This document shows, piece after piece, positions 26,038 to 35,151 of a stretch of DNA of 64,000 bases. Both the position numbers and the translations under genes were made by a program. Under the pieces are notes generated by a model. That model searched no databases and was not told the DNA's origin. It was given only the letters and a program-made list of their open reading frames with translations. Within the stretch, counting starts at the first letter, position 1. Each line of letters opens with the position of its first letter. The stretch is taken from NCBI GenBank assembly GCA_021531795.1, contig JADYUL010000004.1, forward strand, positions 1-64,000, given 5' to 3'. Source of the stretch: Lacrimispora saccharolytica (lineage in GTDB: Bacteria > Bacillota > Clostridia > Lachnospirales > Lachnospiraceae).

Positions 26038-26571
26038 TCAATACTCAGGCTCAATAAGTCCGTAGGTATTGCCCTTCCTCTTGTACACCACATTGACCTG
26101 ATCGGTCTCTGCATTTACAAATACGAAGAAGCTGTGTCCCGTAAGCTCCATCTGTATGCAGGCATCCTCCGGATACATGGGCTTAATGTCAAACTTCTTA
26201 TTTCTGACGATCTTTATCTCCTCTTCGTCAACGAATTCCTTCTCTATGAAGTCGCTTCTGAAGAAATCTGCATTGTGCTGTCTGTCAATAATCTTATTCT
26301 TGTACTTCTTAAGCTGACGCTCAATTATCTCCTCTACCAGATCGATTGATACATACATATCATTGCTGACCTGTTCGGATCTGATAACGCTTCCCTTAAC
26401 GGGGATTGTAACCTCAATCTTCTGTCTGTCCTTCTCTACGCTTAATGTTACATGTACTTCTGTCTCGGGGGTGAAGTATTTCTCAAGCTTACCAATCTTG
26501 TCCTGAACCGCACTGCGCAGTCCGTCAGTAATGTCGATGTTCTTGCCGCTAATAATGAATTTCATGAGCAT
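26038..26571 (-). CDS. hpf: Ribosome hibernation-promoting factor, long form
   Basis: Long HPF binds the 30S subunit and dimerises 70S ribosomes into inactive 100S particles in stationary phase. The 177-residue protein has the N-terminal S30AE domain (about 1-100, with KFIISGKNIDITDGLR and KIGKLEKYF) and the C-terminal dimerisation domain (about 120-175, with IVRNKKFDIKPMYPEDACIQMELTGHSFFVFVNAET). The start may be this ATG or the one two codons later; AAGGA precedes both. It is a single-gene unit with its own promoter, 5' hairpin and terminator. Confidence 0.95.
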   Translation of the reverse strand: MLMKFIISGKNIDITDGLRSAVQDKIGKLEKYFTPETEVHVTLSVEKDRQKIEVTIPVKGSVIRSEQVSNDMYVSIDLVEEIIERQLKKYKNKIIDRQHNADFFRSDFIEKEFVDEEEIKIVRNKKFDIKPMYPEDACIQMELTGHSFFVFVNAETDQVNVVYKRKGNTYGLIEPEY

Positions 26572-26595
26572 CCCATCCTTTCGATAAAGGTATTC

Positions 26596-26610
26596 GTTAG
26601 TTTCTCTAAC
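26596..26610 (-). other. 5' hairpin of the hpf mRNA
   Basis: GTTAG-AGAAA-CTAAC lies at the predicted 5' end of the hpf transcript. Such 5' stem-loops often protect mRNA from decay, fitting a gene needed in stationary phase. Confidence 0.4.
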
Positions 26611-26618
26611 GTGGTCTT

Positions 26619-26647
26619 ATTTTATCATATTGTGTCTGTCTTGTCTA
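26619..26647 (-). promoter_or_regulatory. Promoter of hpf
   Basis: On the minus strand TAGACA (26647-26642), 17 bp, TAAAAT (26624-26619), one mismatch from consensus in each box. Predicted start near 26612. Confidence 0.7.
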
Positions 26648-26941
26648 TTAAGTTTTTATTAATTGTCTGACAATTGATGGTATATTTCGTCGAATTTTCT
26701 CTTTTGTTTTCGCATTTCACTACTATTTTTCTCTACATCTTTGTATATTTTATCCAAAACCTATGTTCGACTTTTACACCTGTTTTTCTGCCAAATGTAT
26801 AATAACACTTGTGCATAAAGTGGATAAGTGCGTGAATAAGTCACTATTTTGCCATTATCCACTGCATAAAATGTGGATAACTGCCAATTATTCGCTTTAC
26901 ATAGACTTTAACAGTCAATCACTTATTTGTAAGAATTGCAC
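26648..26941. other. AT-rich non-coding region between hpf promoter and NlpC/P60 terminator
   Basis: No credible gene. The left half (about 26680-26760) is pyrimidine-rich on the plus strand (many T and TTT runs). The right half holds a cluster of DnaA-box-like 9-mers (listed separately). Flanking genes on both sides point leftwards, so there is no switch of gene direction of the sort usually seen at a chromosomal origin. Confidence 0.6.
26750..26880. promoter_or_regulatory. Cluster of DnaA-box-like sequences
   Basis: Compared with consensus TTATNCACA: minus-strand boxes at 26810-26818 (TTATGCACA, perfect), 26819-26827 (TTATCCACT), 26831-26839 (TTATTCACG) and 26872-26880 (TTATCCACA, perfect); plus-strand boxes at 26855-26863 (TTATCCACT) and, weaker, 26750-26758 (TTATCCAAA). 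Five boxes fall within 71 bp and two abut. This density is much higher than expected by chance and suggests DnaA binding, for titration, transcriptional control or replication. Confidence 0.65.
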
Positions 26942-26970
26942 AAAAAGAGGACTCGTATTCGAGTCCTCTT
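26942..26970 (-). terminator. Terminator of the argS-to-NlpC/P60 operon
   Basis: On the minus strand an 11-bp perfect stem AAGAGGACTCG/CGAGTCCTCTT (26970-26960 and 26955-26945) with a 4-nt loop and a T run, about 15 nt after the NlpC/P60 stop codon. Confidence 0.88.
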
Positions 26971-26984
26971 AAGAAAATCAATAT

Positions 26985-28247
26985 TTAGAATATTCTTCTT
27001 ACACAGATCGGATTTCTGTAAGTAGCATTCGAAACGATGATACCCGTCTTTCTGGTTGATGCATGAACAATCTGTCCGTTACCGATATAGATTGCCACGT
27101 GACCTGAGTAACATACGATATCACCGGGCTGTGCATTGGCAAGTCCTCCGACATCGTAGCCCACATTCCTGTCAGCCGATGAGCTGTGCGGAAGTGATAC
27201 ACCGAAGTTCTTATATACACTCATTACGAATCCCGAACAGTCAGTGCCGTTTGTAAGCGAAGTACCACCATATACGTAAGGATTTCCTACGAACTGAAGA
27301 CCATAGTTGGCAACCGCAGCACCGGTTCCGCTTCCAGATACCGAATATATCGGATTGGCAGGTCTGTAATTGGTTCCGCCGTTAGCTGCCTCCGCTCTCC
27401 TTGCCGCCTCGTTAGCCTTATCTCTTTCGGCCTTCTCCTTGGCAAGTCTTGCTTCCTCTTCTTCCTTACTCTCTGCCTTCACAAATTCTGTGTGAAGATC
27501 TACGAATTCGGTAGATACATATCCAAAGCCTTCCTCGATATCAACCTTTACCCATCCCTCAAGCTCTTCTGTTACGATAAGCTCATCATCAATAGGAACA
27601 AGTCCGAGAACAGACGACTCTGTACTAGCATCCTCTCTAACCTTAAGTGTAGTCGTATTTACTCTTGCCATAAGGGTTCCGACCTCTTTGGCAATATCGA
27701 CTGCTTCCTGTCCTGTAACACAGTATTCAGCCTTGACATAACCCTTACAGTTACCTGATTCTATCAGATACCAGCCATTGGTTTCCTCGATGAAATTACC
27801 CACCGAATCGTCATACAGCTTACCAACTATATTACCTTCATTCTCATCAGGATAATCTCTTACATTAACGTAATCATTAACCTGAGCAATTACGAGGTTG
27901 GAGAAATGTTCTCTTACCTCTCTTGATATCTCGCTCTCTGCCACCTCTGCAACAGGTTCAACCACTTCCTTATCAAAATGAATGGTTTCATCAACTACCT
28001 GTTTATTGGTATTCTCCGCGATGATGCTAACCGTCTCGGTCGTCTCATCCTCTACATCCTTCACTACAGTCTCAACCTGGCTCTTAACCTCGGCTATCGA
28101 CATGCCTCCCTCAACAGTCTGTGCAAAGCCTGCCGTAGGCATCAGGCTCGATAAGCTGGTCGCCTGAGCTGTAATCGGACTGATAAGAATACCGCCGGCG
28201 ATACATACGCCCAGTACAGACAGCGATATAAGTCTGCTTCTGTTCAT
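26985..28247 (-). CDS. Secreted SH3b and NlpC/P60 cell-wall hydrolase
   Basis: A secreted peptidoglycan endopeptidase of 420 residues, probably cutting stem peptides. Signal peptide 1-29 ends near ITAQA. Two SH3b domains follow (about 124-180, with VNVRDYPDENEGNIVGKL; and about 192-250, with LKVREDASTESSVLGLV), then a Glu/Ala/Lys-rich linker (about 255-290) and an NlpC/P60 domain (about 305-420) with catalytic Cys in TDCSGF, His in GHVAIYIG and a further His in VHAST. An in-frame ATG at 28301 would overlap hemW; the ATG at 28247 with AAGGA five bases upstream precedes a clean signal peptide. Last gene of the operon. Confidence 0.92.
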   Translation of the reverse strand: MNRSRLISLSVLGVCIAGGILISPITAQATSLSSLMPTAGFAQTVEGGMSIAEVKSQVETVVKDVEDETTETVSIIAENTNKQVVDETIHFDKEVVEPVAEVAESEISREVREHFSNLVIAQVNDYVNVRDYPDENEGNIVGKLYDDSVGNFIEETNGWYLIESGNCKGYVKAEYCVTGQEAVDIAKEVGTLMARVNTTTLKVREDASTESSVLGLVPIDDELIVTEELEGWVKVDIEEGFGYVSTEFVDLHTEFVKAESKEEEEARLAKEKAERDKANEAARRAEAANGGTNYRPANPIYSVSGSGTGAAVANYGLQFVGNPYVYGGTSLTNGTDCSGFVMSVYKNFGVSLPHSSSADRNVGYDVGGLANAQPGDIVCYSGHVAIYIGNGQIVHASTRKTGIIVSNATYRNPICVRRIF

Positions 28248-28297
28248 AATAATCCTTCGAAACTTTAAACATTTGTTACAATTCCTTAACAAATATA

Positions 28298-29539
28298 TCA
28301 CTTTATGTAATCCTTGTCAAATAAGAAGAAGCCAAGCACGTAATTACTTACATCTATTCCGTATTTGGTAAGTCTTATTCCGTCTCCCTCTTCTTCTATC
28401 AGACCTTCATTAATCAGGCTCGTTAGTACCTCTCCATAGTAATATTCAATACTTTTACCAAAGCGTGACTTGAACTCCCGTTTACTGATTCCGCGCATAA
28501 GCCTGAGCCCGGTTATCATGAATTCTTCTATATTGTCCATCTCAGTCAGCTTAATCTCTTCAGCACGTTCGCATACCCCTTTTTCACGGATATGAGATAT
28601 ATATTTATTAATATCTTCCTCATTCCTAAACCTTACATTATTAATATAAGAAGAAGCTCCGAGACCAAAGCCCACATATTCTCCACCTGTCCAGTAGGTT
28701 GTGTTATGTCTGCATTCATATCCGTCCCTTGCATAATTGGATATCTCATATCTGTGGTATCCGTTTTCTCCAAGGACCTTCTCTGTCAGATAATACATCC
28801 TGCGCTCATCGTCTTCACCCGGGAGACTTGGATAATTGTTCAACTTAGGATTACGTTCCGGGCACTGAGAGTTATCGTTGTCACTGTTTTCTCCAACCGA
28901 ACCGGCTATATTGCCCGACTCGACGCTCGTGTCATTTCCGTAAATACTGTAGAATGGCGTATTCTCCTCTATAATCAGACTATAGGCTGACACATGCTCC
29001 GGTTTTATGTTGACCACATTAGTCAGTGTATCGAGATATGACTCGACACTCTGTCCGGGAAGTGCACTCATAATATCAACATTAATATTGTCAAATCCTA
29101 CATCCCTGGCCATCCAAAAGCATTCAAGAAAGTCTTCATAGTCATGTATTCTGCCAAGCAGCTTAAGTTCCGAATCTCTACATGACTGCAGTCCTATGCT
29201 CAGTCTGTTAATTCCAAGCTCTCTTATCCTATTAAGCTTATTCCTGTTTACGGTTCCCGGATTGCACTCCATGGTAATCTCCGCATCATTTGATAAGTGT
29301 AAGTGTTCACCAAGAGCAGCCATTATCTTCTCTATTTCATCGCACGACAAAATGGAGGGTGTACCGCCTCCAAAGAAGACGGTAGCAACCTCCATATCAT
29401 TGTGATTGAAATTCTTTATTTCACGTACCAGTGCATCCACATATCTGCCTCTTAGCTCCTCCTGACACGGAAAAGAGAGAAAATCGCAGTAATTGCACTT
29501 TTTCACGCAAAAGGGTATATGAATATATACACCGATCAT
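28298..29539 (-). CDS. hemW: Radical SAM protein HemW (heme chaperone-like)
   Basis: HemW is related to oxygen-independent coproporphyrinogen oxidase but is thought to deliver heme rather than make it. The 413-residue protein has the radical SAM motif CVKKCNYCDF (about 10-19), FGGGTPS (about 56-62), EITMECNPGT and the C-terminal HemW domain with YWTGGEYVGFGLGASSYI. A polar insert of roughly 40 residues (about 205-245, rich in Asn, Ser, Glu and Asp) is unusual. It starts 8 nt after lepA. Confidence 0.92.
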   Translation of the reverse strand: MIGVYIHIPFCVKKCNYCDFLSFPCQEELRGRYVDALVREIKNFNHNDMEVATVFFGGGTPSILSCDEIEKIMAALGEHLHLSNDAEITMECNPGTVNRNKLNRIRELGINRLSIGLQSCRDSELKLLGRIHDYEDFLECFWMARDVGFDNINVDIMSALPGQSVESYLDTLTNVVNIKPEHVSAYSLIIEENTPFYSIYGNDTSVESGNIAGSVGENSDNDNSQCPERNPKLNNYPSLPGEDDERRMYYLTEKVLGENGYHRYEISNYARDGYECRHNTTYWTGGEYVGFGLGASSYINNVRFRNEEDINKYISHIREKGVCERAEEIKLTEMDNIEEFMITGLRLMRGISKREFKSRFGKSIEYYYGEVLTSLINEGLIEEEGDGIRLTKYGIDVSNYVLGFFLFDKDYIK

Positions 29540-29547
29540 AATTTTTC

Positions 29548-31353
29548 CTATTCACTGTCCAGCTTAAGCACCGACATGAAAGCACTCTGAGGAATGGTAA
29601 CCGTTCCGATCTGACGCATCCTCTTCTTACCTTCCTTCTGCTTCTCCAGAAGCTTCTTCTTACGGGTAATATCTCCGCCGTAACACTTGGCAAGCACGTC
29701 CTTACGCATAGCCTTAACAGTCTCTCTAGCTATAACCTTGCCGCCGATTGCCGCCTGAATGGGAATCTCGAAGAGATGTCTGGGTATCTCATCCTTTAGC
29801 TTCTCACACATCTTGCGGCCTCTCTCGTAAGCCGAATCCTTATGAACTATGAAGGACAGTGCATCCACCTCTTCACGGTTAATCAGGATATCCAGTTTTA
29901 CAAGTTCACTTCTCTCATAGCCCTTAAGCTCATAATCAAAGGAGGCATAGCCTCTGGATCTGCTCTTCAGTGCATCAAAGAAGTCGTATATTATCTCATT
30001 AAGCGGAAGCTCGTACTTAAGAACAACTCTGGTCGCGGTAGTATATTCCATATCTATGTGCTTACCGCGTCGCTCCTGGCACAGCTTCATTATGGCGCCG
30101 ACATATTCAGTGGTAACCATGATCTCCGCATTGACCACAGGCTCCTCCATGTAGTCTATCTCAGAAGGATCCGGCATATTGGTAGGATTAGTAAGTTCTA
30201 TCATTGTGCCGTCGTTCTTCCATACATGATAGATTACGCCGGGAGCTGTTGTTACAAGGTCAAGGTTGTATTCTCTCTCCAGTCTCTCCTGAATAATCTC
30301 AAGATGAAGAAGCCCCAAGAAGCCGCATCTGAATCCGAAGCCCAGGGCAACCGAAGTTTCAGGCTCGAAGAATAGTGAAGCATCATTTAATTTCAGTTTC
30401 TCAAGCGCATCCCTAAGGTCAGGATAATGCGCTCCGTCAGCAGGATACAAACCGCAGTAGACCATCGACTGCACCCTCTTATATCCGGGCAGAGCCTCTG
30501 CGCACGGGGTTGATGCAAGAGTAACCGTATCGCCGACTGTGGTATCACTTACAGTCTTAATTGATGCAGTGATATATCCTACCATGCCTGCCGTAAGTTC
30601 ATCGCATGGGATGAACTGACCGGGACCGAAGGTTCCAACCTCTACAACATCTGCTTCCGCACCTGTTGCCATCATTCTGATCCTGGTACCCTTAGATACC
30701 TTACCATCAAAGAGTCTGCAGAAGATGATCACTCCTCTGTAGCTGTCATATAACGAATCAAAGATCAGAGCCTTAAGAGGGCGGTTCTCATCTCCGACCG
30801 GCGACGGAATCTTATGAACTATTGCTTCAAGCACATCCTCGATTCCGATTCCGTTCTTGGCAGAGATCAACGGAGCATCCTTTGCCTCAATACCTATTAC
30901 ATCCTCTATCTCATCTATTACCTTCTCCGGCTCCGCACTGGGCAGATCTATCTTATTGATTACCGGGAATATCTCCAGGTCATGATCCAGTGCCAAATAT
31001 ACATTGGCTAATGTCTGAGCCTCTATCCCCTGCGCAGCGTCCACTACAAGAATGGCGCCGTCACAGGCAGCCAGTGCTCTGCTTACCTCATAATTAAAGT
31101 CCACATGACCGGGAGTATCAATCAGATTGAATATGTACTCTTCTCCATCCTTGGCTTTATATACAGTTCTTACTGTCTGGGCCTTGATGGTGATGCCTCG
31201 CTCCCTCTCTATATCCATATTGTCCAGCACCTGCTCCTGCATCTCTCGCTCAGTGAGCAGGCCTGTCTTCTCGATAATTCTGTCTGCAAGTGTACTCTTA
31301 CCATGATCGATATGCGCCACTATACAGAAGTTTCTTATCTTACTCTGGTCCAT
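29548..31353 (-). CDS. lepA: Elongation factor 4 (LepA)
   Basis: LepA is a ribosome-associated GTPase linked to translation fidelity and 30S assembly. The 601-residue protein has G1 AHIDHGKST (about 13-21), G3 DTPGH (about 77-81), G4 NKID, EF-G-like domains II, III and V, and the LepA-specific C-terminal domain with [32 protein letters not shown] precedes the start. It lies between the TPM protein gene (40 nt) and hemW (8 nt); lepA-hemW is a common pair. Confidence 0.97.
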   Translation of the reverse strand: MDQSKIRNFCIVAHIDHGKSTLADRIIEKTGLLTEREMQEQVLDNMDIERERGITIKAQTVRTVYKAKDGEEYIFNLIDTPGHVDFNYEVSRALAACDGAILVVDAAQGIEAQTLANVYLALDHDLEIFPVINKIDLPSAEPEKVIDEIEDVIGIEAKDAPLISAKNGIGIEDVLEAIVHKIPSPVGDENRPLKALIFDSLYDSYRGVIIFCRLFDGKVSKGTRIRMMATGAEADVVEVGTFGPGQFIPCDELTAGMVGYITASIKTVSDTTVGDTVTLASTPCAEALPGYKRVQSMVYCGLYPADGAHYPDLRDALEKLKLNDASLFFEPETSVALGFGFRCGFLGLLHLEIIQERLEREYNLDLVTTAPGVIYHVWKNDGTMIELTNPTNMPDPSEIDYMEEPVVNAEIMVTTEYVGAIMKLCQERRGKHIDMEYTTATRVVLKYELPLNEIIYDFFDALKSRSRGYASFDYELKGYERSELVKLDILINREEVDALSFIVHKDSAYERGRKMCEKLKDEIPRHLFEIPIQAAIGGKVIARETVKAMRKDVLAKCYGGDITRKKKLLEKQKEGKKRMRQIGTVTIPQSAFMSVLKLDSE

Positions 31354-31393
31354 TACAACTTTACTCCTTCATGTTAATGCCGGTATACGACAT

Positions 31394-32212
31394 TTATCTA
31401 CTATGGCCACCGCCACCATGGCTTCCGCCACCGCCGCCTCCGCCACCGCCGGAGCTGCTCTGAATCTTGACCTTAGATACAGTCTTGTTCCTGAAGGTAT
31501 CGGATTTGATTGCGAAATCAACCTCTCCGTCCTTAACATAGGTGCAGGCCTGAACGGTAACCTTGCCAAGCTTACTGTTCCAGTTAAGGGCAATATATAT
31601 GGCAGATACAACCAACGCAATAATAAACACTATTCCTACACCAAAAGGCGGATTGAAGGGACGTGCTTCGTCAGCAATCTCTTCAATAATCTTATAATAC
31701 TGTTCATAAGGGTCCGCATCATCTGAGGGAATCTCATCCAGAATATAGAGAATCTCCGTGCAGTCCGAATCGGTGAGTCTGCTGCGCAGGCCTGATTCAG
31801 TAGTCGATACCCAGCTGTGAATCTTACCGTCTCCACCTCTGCTCCAGTTATCAACAAACACTATAGCCTCTGTTCCCGGTCCGTGATATCCCATCTGCAT
31901 CTCTTCCGAGAATTGGTCTGCATATTCTCTTACTGCACTAAGATATCCAAGTTCGGGATCATCAAGTGTAACAATTGCAATATCCGCACAGGCTCTTACA
32001 CTCATCTTGTCAATAAGTTCCTGAAGCGCAATCTCCTCACTTTCCGTAAGCTTATCTGCCATATCATATACGGCAACGCTGCTGTCGAAAGCATCATTGG
32101 TTCTTATCGGACTAACATCATCCTTCTTGGCAACATACGTCCCTACACCCACAATAACTGTCAGGAGTGTAATGATTAACGGTATACCAAAATATTTAAA
32201 ATACTTTTCCAT
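31394..32212 (-). CDS. TPM-domain membrane protein with Gly/His-rich tail
   Basis: A 272-residue protein with an N-terminal hydrophobic anchor (about 8-28), a TPM-like domain (about 45-180, with VYDMADKLTESEEIALQELIDKM and a segment like DIAIVTLDD), a second membrane segment (about 190-208) and a C-terminal tail ending in a long glycine run mixed with histidine (about 252-272). TPM domains are known from TLP18.3/Psb32-like proteins and may act in protein quality control at membranes. It starts 9 nt after the zinc-ribbon gene, so the two may cooperate. Confidence 0.8.
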   Translation of the reverse strand: MEKYFKYFGIPLIITLLTVIVGVGTYVAKKDDVSPIRTNDAFDSSVAVYDMADKLTESEEIALQELIDKMSVRACADIAIVTLDDPELGYLSAVREYADQFSEEMQMGYHGPGTEAIVFVDNWSRGGDGKIHSWVSTTESGLRSRLTDSDCTEILYILDEIPSDDADPYEQYYKIIEEIADEARPFNPPFGVGIVFIIALVVSAIYIALNWNSKLGKVTVQACTYVKDGEVDFAIKSDTFRNKTVSKVKIQSSSGGGGGGGGGSHGGGGHSR

Positions 32213-32221
32213 ACTCCCCTC

Positions 32222-33214
32222 CTATACAAATGCCAGTGCCAGACGGATCATCAGTCCGATAATGCTAACCATGGCAAAAACCGTTGCTCCGTATGCCACT
32301 ACCTGGCCTGTAGCCACGGGAGTCCTGCCGACAACCTTGCCTGTCTGTCCGTTGACATGGAACTTGTAATCCTTGCCATGGTAAGAATACACATACTCCC
32401 ACACCGGAAGCAGCGCATAGTGAGCCTTCTTTTTGCTCATGCTCACATTCATGCTGTTCTGTTTCACAGACGAATATCCTGAGATACTCTGATTGATCAA
32501 TGTATCAACAGCCCCCTTGATCTTAACCTTGGCTCTGTCCTCAAGTTCTTCTTCAGGCTTATTGTAGATCTCACCGTAGAAGCCCGACATAAGCTTATCT
32601 TCGAAGCCTCTAAGTTCCTTGTAGTTGTAGGGCTCAAGAAGATCCATATAGTCATCTTCCATATAATCCGATGCATCCACCGGAACCATGTCGAAATCCG
32701 TCTCCATCTTTCTTCTTATATCGTAATATGAAGTCTCGGTATATCTGTATCCGCCCGAAGACCAGCTCCTGACCTTGGTACCGGTTCCGTAATAATCCGT
32801 ATCAGTGTCATAATCATACATGAAAAATGGCACATAGGTTCCTTCGATTTTGTTTAATGAAGCCTTACTAAGGAAAGTTAGCGGAGTGAATATCCTGTTC
32901 TTGAATTCATCCTTAAGGAAGGCAATAGCCTCCTGCTTGCTGACCTTAAACGGCAATATGAGCTCGGGCTGGTACTCACCCTCCACCCTCTCATCAAGTA
33001 CTGCATAGGTACCACAGTTAGGACACTTGGTAGCCGATGTGAAGGTGCTGATAGCTCCCTCCATAGGCGCTCCACAGTTCCCACAGGTCGTCATATACTC
33101 AGTACTTAACACCTTATCCTCACTGTCAAGACTTTCACAATGAGGACAGCACATAGTCCCCCTGTCGGGATCGTACACAATGTTGCCACCACAATTCTTA
33201 CATTTAAAAATCAT
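32222..33214 (-). CDS. Zinc-ribbon protein with C-terminal membrane segment
   Basis: A 330-residue protein with two zinc-ribbon-like pairs at the N-terminus (CKNC near 4-7 with CPHC near 23-26, then CGNC near 44-47 with CPNC near 64-67). A central alpha/beta region (about 80-290) contains YVPFFMYDY and LLPVWEYVYSYHGKDYKFHVNGQTGKVVG. A hydrophobic C-terminal segment (about 300-328) probably anchors it to the membrane. The type is usually annotated as TFIIB-type zinc ribbon protein with no known role. It lies between argS and the TPM gene with short gaps. Confidence 0.8.
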   Translation of the reverse strand: MIFKCKNCGGNIVYDPDRGTMCCPHCESLDSEDKVLSTEYMTTCGNCGAPMEGAISTFTSATKCPNCGTYAVLDERVEGEYQPELILPFKVSKQEAIAFLKDEFKNRIFTPLTFLSKASLNKIEGTYVPFFMYDYDTDTDYYGTGTKVRSWSSGGYRYTETSYYDIRRKMETDFDMVPVDASDYMEDDYMDLLEPYNYKELRGFEDKLMSGFYGEIYNKPEEELEDRAKVKIKGAVDTLINQSISGYSSVKQNSMNVSMSKKKAHYALLPVWEYVYSYHGKDYKFHVNGQTGKVVGRTPVATGQVVAYGATVFAMVSIIGLMIRLALAFV

Positions 33215-33237
33215 GTGATCCTCCCTCTTTTTTAACC

Positions 33238-35007
33238 CTACATTCTATCCGGTGCACTGAAACCAAGTAAATCAATACTTGTCTCCAGTATTCCCTTCAC
33301 AATATCAATAAGTCCTATATAGCTCTTCTTCCTGTCCTCATCGCTCTCATCCAGTATTCTGACATCATGGTAAAAGCTGTTGAAGGCATTGGCTAGAGCA
33401 TATATATATGCACAAATCTTATGGGGCGCGGCCTCTTCGTACGCAGAAGTTATCGCCGGAATAAATCCGGTAATCTCCTTCATAAGCTCCTTTGCTGCCA
33501 AAACTGAGCATGGCGATATCTTAACAGTCGAAAGATCACCGCCCTGAGCCTCATATTTATTCAGTATAGACTTAATTCTAACAATTGTATACAGAATATA
33601 CGGGCCTGTATTGCCCTCACTTGATGTGAACTTTTCCACATCAAAGATATAGTCCTTGGATGCCTGATTACTGAGATCACCATACTTTATTGCTGCCAGT
33701 CCCACAGTATTGGCGATTTTACCCGCTTCATCTTTATCCATGTCACGGTTCTCGCTTATTCTCTCAAGCATTCTCTTATTGATGTCGTCAATCAGGTACT
33801 CCAGACGCATTACGCCTCCCTCCCTGGTCTTGAAGGGCTTGCCATCCTTACCGTTGACGGTTCCGAAGCCGATATGTATAAGCTCTACCTTATCATCCAC
33901 AAGCTTGGTCTTCCTTGCGCAGCGGAACACCTGCTCGAAGTAGAGGTCCTGACGTTTGTCGGTAAGATATATGAGCTTGTCGGGGTTATAATTTTTAACC
34001 CTGTCCATGATGGTCGCAAGATCTGTAGTGTTGTACAGGCTCGCACCGTCTGACTTAAGAATCATGCACGGCGGCATCTCCTTGGTATCCGTCTCCTCCT
34101 TGACATCCACAACCAGCGCTCCATCACTGAGATAAGCATATCCGCCGTCCTTCATATACTGAACCATTCCGGGTATTATATCCTGAACGTCACTCTCGCC
34201 CTTCCAGAGTTCAAAGTCTACATTGAGATTCTTATAATTTCTCTTTAGGTCTGTCACCGACACATTGATAATGTGGTCCCAGAGTGCACGGTATCCGCGA
34301 TTTCCCTCCTGAAGCTTATGAGTGGCATCCATGGCTCTTGCCTTGTATTCAGCATCCTCCTTGCTCTTAGCCGATGCCGTAGGATAGATTTCCTCAAGCT
34401 CGGCAATGGTGAAGGGTGCCTCCTTAGGATAATCTCCCTTGAAATCATCATCAAAGTACGGCAGTTCTCCCTTGCGCTCCTTTAGCTCAGTGATTATGAG
34501 GCCCATCTGAAGACCCCAGTCACCTAAGTGAATATCTCCTATGGTATTGTGTCCCATGTATTTGCAGATGCGCTTGATGCTCTCACCGATAACGGCACTT
34601 CTTAGATGTCCGACATGAAGCGGCTTGGCGACATTAGGTCCGCCGTAATCCACGATTATGGTCTTAGGCTCATCCTTGCTCAAGCCGAAGCGTCCGGTCT
34701 CGTCCTTGCGCATATTCTCGACATATTCTGCCAGATATGTCTCACTTATATTAAGGTTAAGGAAACCGGGGGCTACGGCATTCACTGACTCAAATACCTT
34801 GCTGCCTAACAGCTTATCCGCAACCTCTGTGGCTATCATGATAGGTGCCTTATGATAAAGCTTAGCTCCTGCCATTGCACCATTGCACTGATATTCACAC
34901 AGGTCAGGTCTGTTGGACACAGTAACCGTTCCAAGTCCCGCATCATATCCTGCAGACGCAAAAGCCGCCTTAACTTCACCTGAGATCAATTCCAGTAAAT
35001 TTTTCAT
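33238..35007 (-). CDS. argS: Arginine-tRNA ligase
   Basis: ArgRS charges tRNA-Arg. The 589-residue class I synthetase has the N-terminal Add-1 domain, the HIGH-type motif HVGHLRS (about 132-138), the region equivalent to KMSKS read as KPFKTREGG (about 395), and the C-terminal DALR anticodon-binding domain ending in the typical Met. Full length. It is first in the operon leading to the zinc ribbon, TPM, lepA, hemW and NlpC/P60 genes. No T-box leader is seen; instead a palindrome lies at the predicted transcription start. Confidence 0.96.
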   Translation of the reverse strand: MKNLLELISGEVKAAFASAGYDAGLGTVTVSNRPDLCEYQCNGAMAGAKLYHKAPIMIATEVADKLLGSKVFESVNAVAPGFLNLNISETYLAEYVENMRKDETGRFGLSKDEPKTIIVDYGGPNVAKPLHVGHLRSAVIGESIKRICKYMGHNTIGDIHLGDWGLQMGLIITELKERKGELPYFDDDFKGDYPKEAPFTIAELEEIYPTASAKSKEDAEYKARAMDATHKLQEGNRGYRALWDHIINVSVTDLKRNYKNLNVDFELWKGESDVQDIIPGMVQYMKDGGYAYLSDGALVVDVKEETDTKEMPPCMILKSDGASLYNTTDLATIMDRVKNYNPDKLIYLTDKRQDLYFEQVFRCARKTKLVDDKVELIHIGFGTVNGKDGKPFKTREGGVMRLEYLIDDINKRMLERISENRDMDKDEAGKIANTVGLAAIKYGDLSNQASKDYIFDVEKFTSSEGNTGPYILYTIVRIKSILNKYEAQGGDLSTVKISPCSVLAAKELMKEITGFIPAITSAYEEAAPHKICAYIYALANAFNSFYHDVRILDESDEDRKKSYIGLIDIVKGILETSIDLLGFSAPDRM

Positions 35008-35033
35008 ATAGTTATATCCTCTTTGTATTTCTT

Positions 35034-35053
35034 AATGGGTATGCATACCCATT
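35034..35053. promoter_or_regulatory. 20-bp perfect palindrome at the argS transcription start
   Basis: AATGGGTATGCATACCCATT is a perfect inverted repeat starting four bases downstream of the argS -10 box (35058-35063). It would form either a protein operator that blocks transcription or a 5' hairpin of the argS mRNA. It does not match the ArgR/AhrC box. Confidence 0.6.
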
Positions 35054-35057
35054 CATT

Positions 35058-35086
35058 ATTTTACCAAATATGCTCCACCATGTCAC
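35058..35086 (-). promoter_or_regulatory. Promoter of the argS operon
   Basis: On the minus strand GTGACA (35086-35081), 17 bp, TAAAAT (35063-35058). Predicted start near 35051, inside the palindrome at 35034-35053. Confidence 0.65.
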
Positions 35087-35090
35087 GATT

Positions 35091-35110
35091 TTGTTGCCCC
35101 TCGTCAACAA
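35091..35110. promoter_or_regulatory. Inverted repeat between argS and queH promoters
   Basis: TTGTTG-N8-CAACAA lies between the two divergent promoters, upstream of both -35 boxes. It could be a regulator site. Spacing differs from the Rex consensus. Confidence 0.3.
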
Positions 35111-35151
35111 CATATCAAAGTCATGTCACAACCACCCGCCCGGATTGATGC

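Noticed and set aside
26648-26941. Main chromosomal origin at the DnaA-box cluster
   Set aside because: No dnaA, dnaN, rpmH or gyrB nearby and genes run the same way on both sides; kept only as a DnaA-binding cluster.
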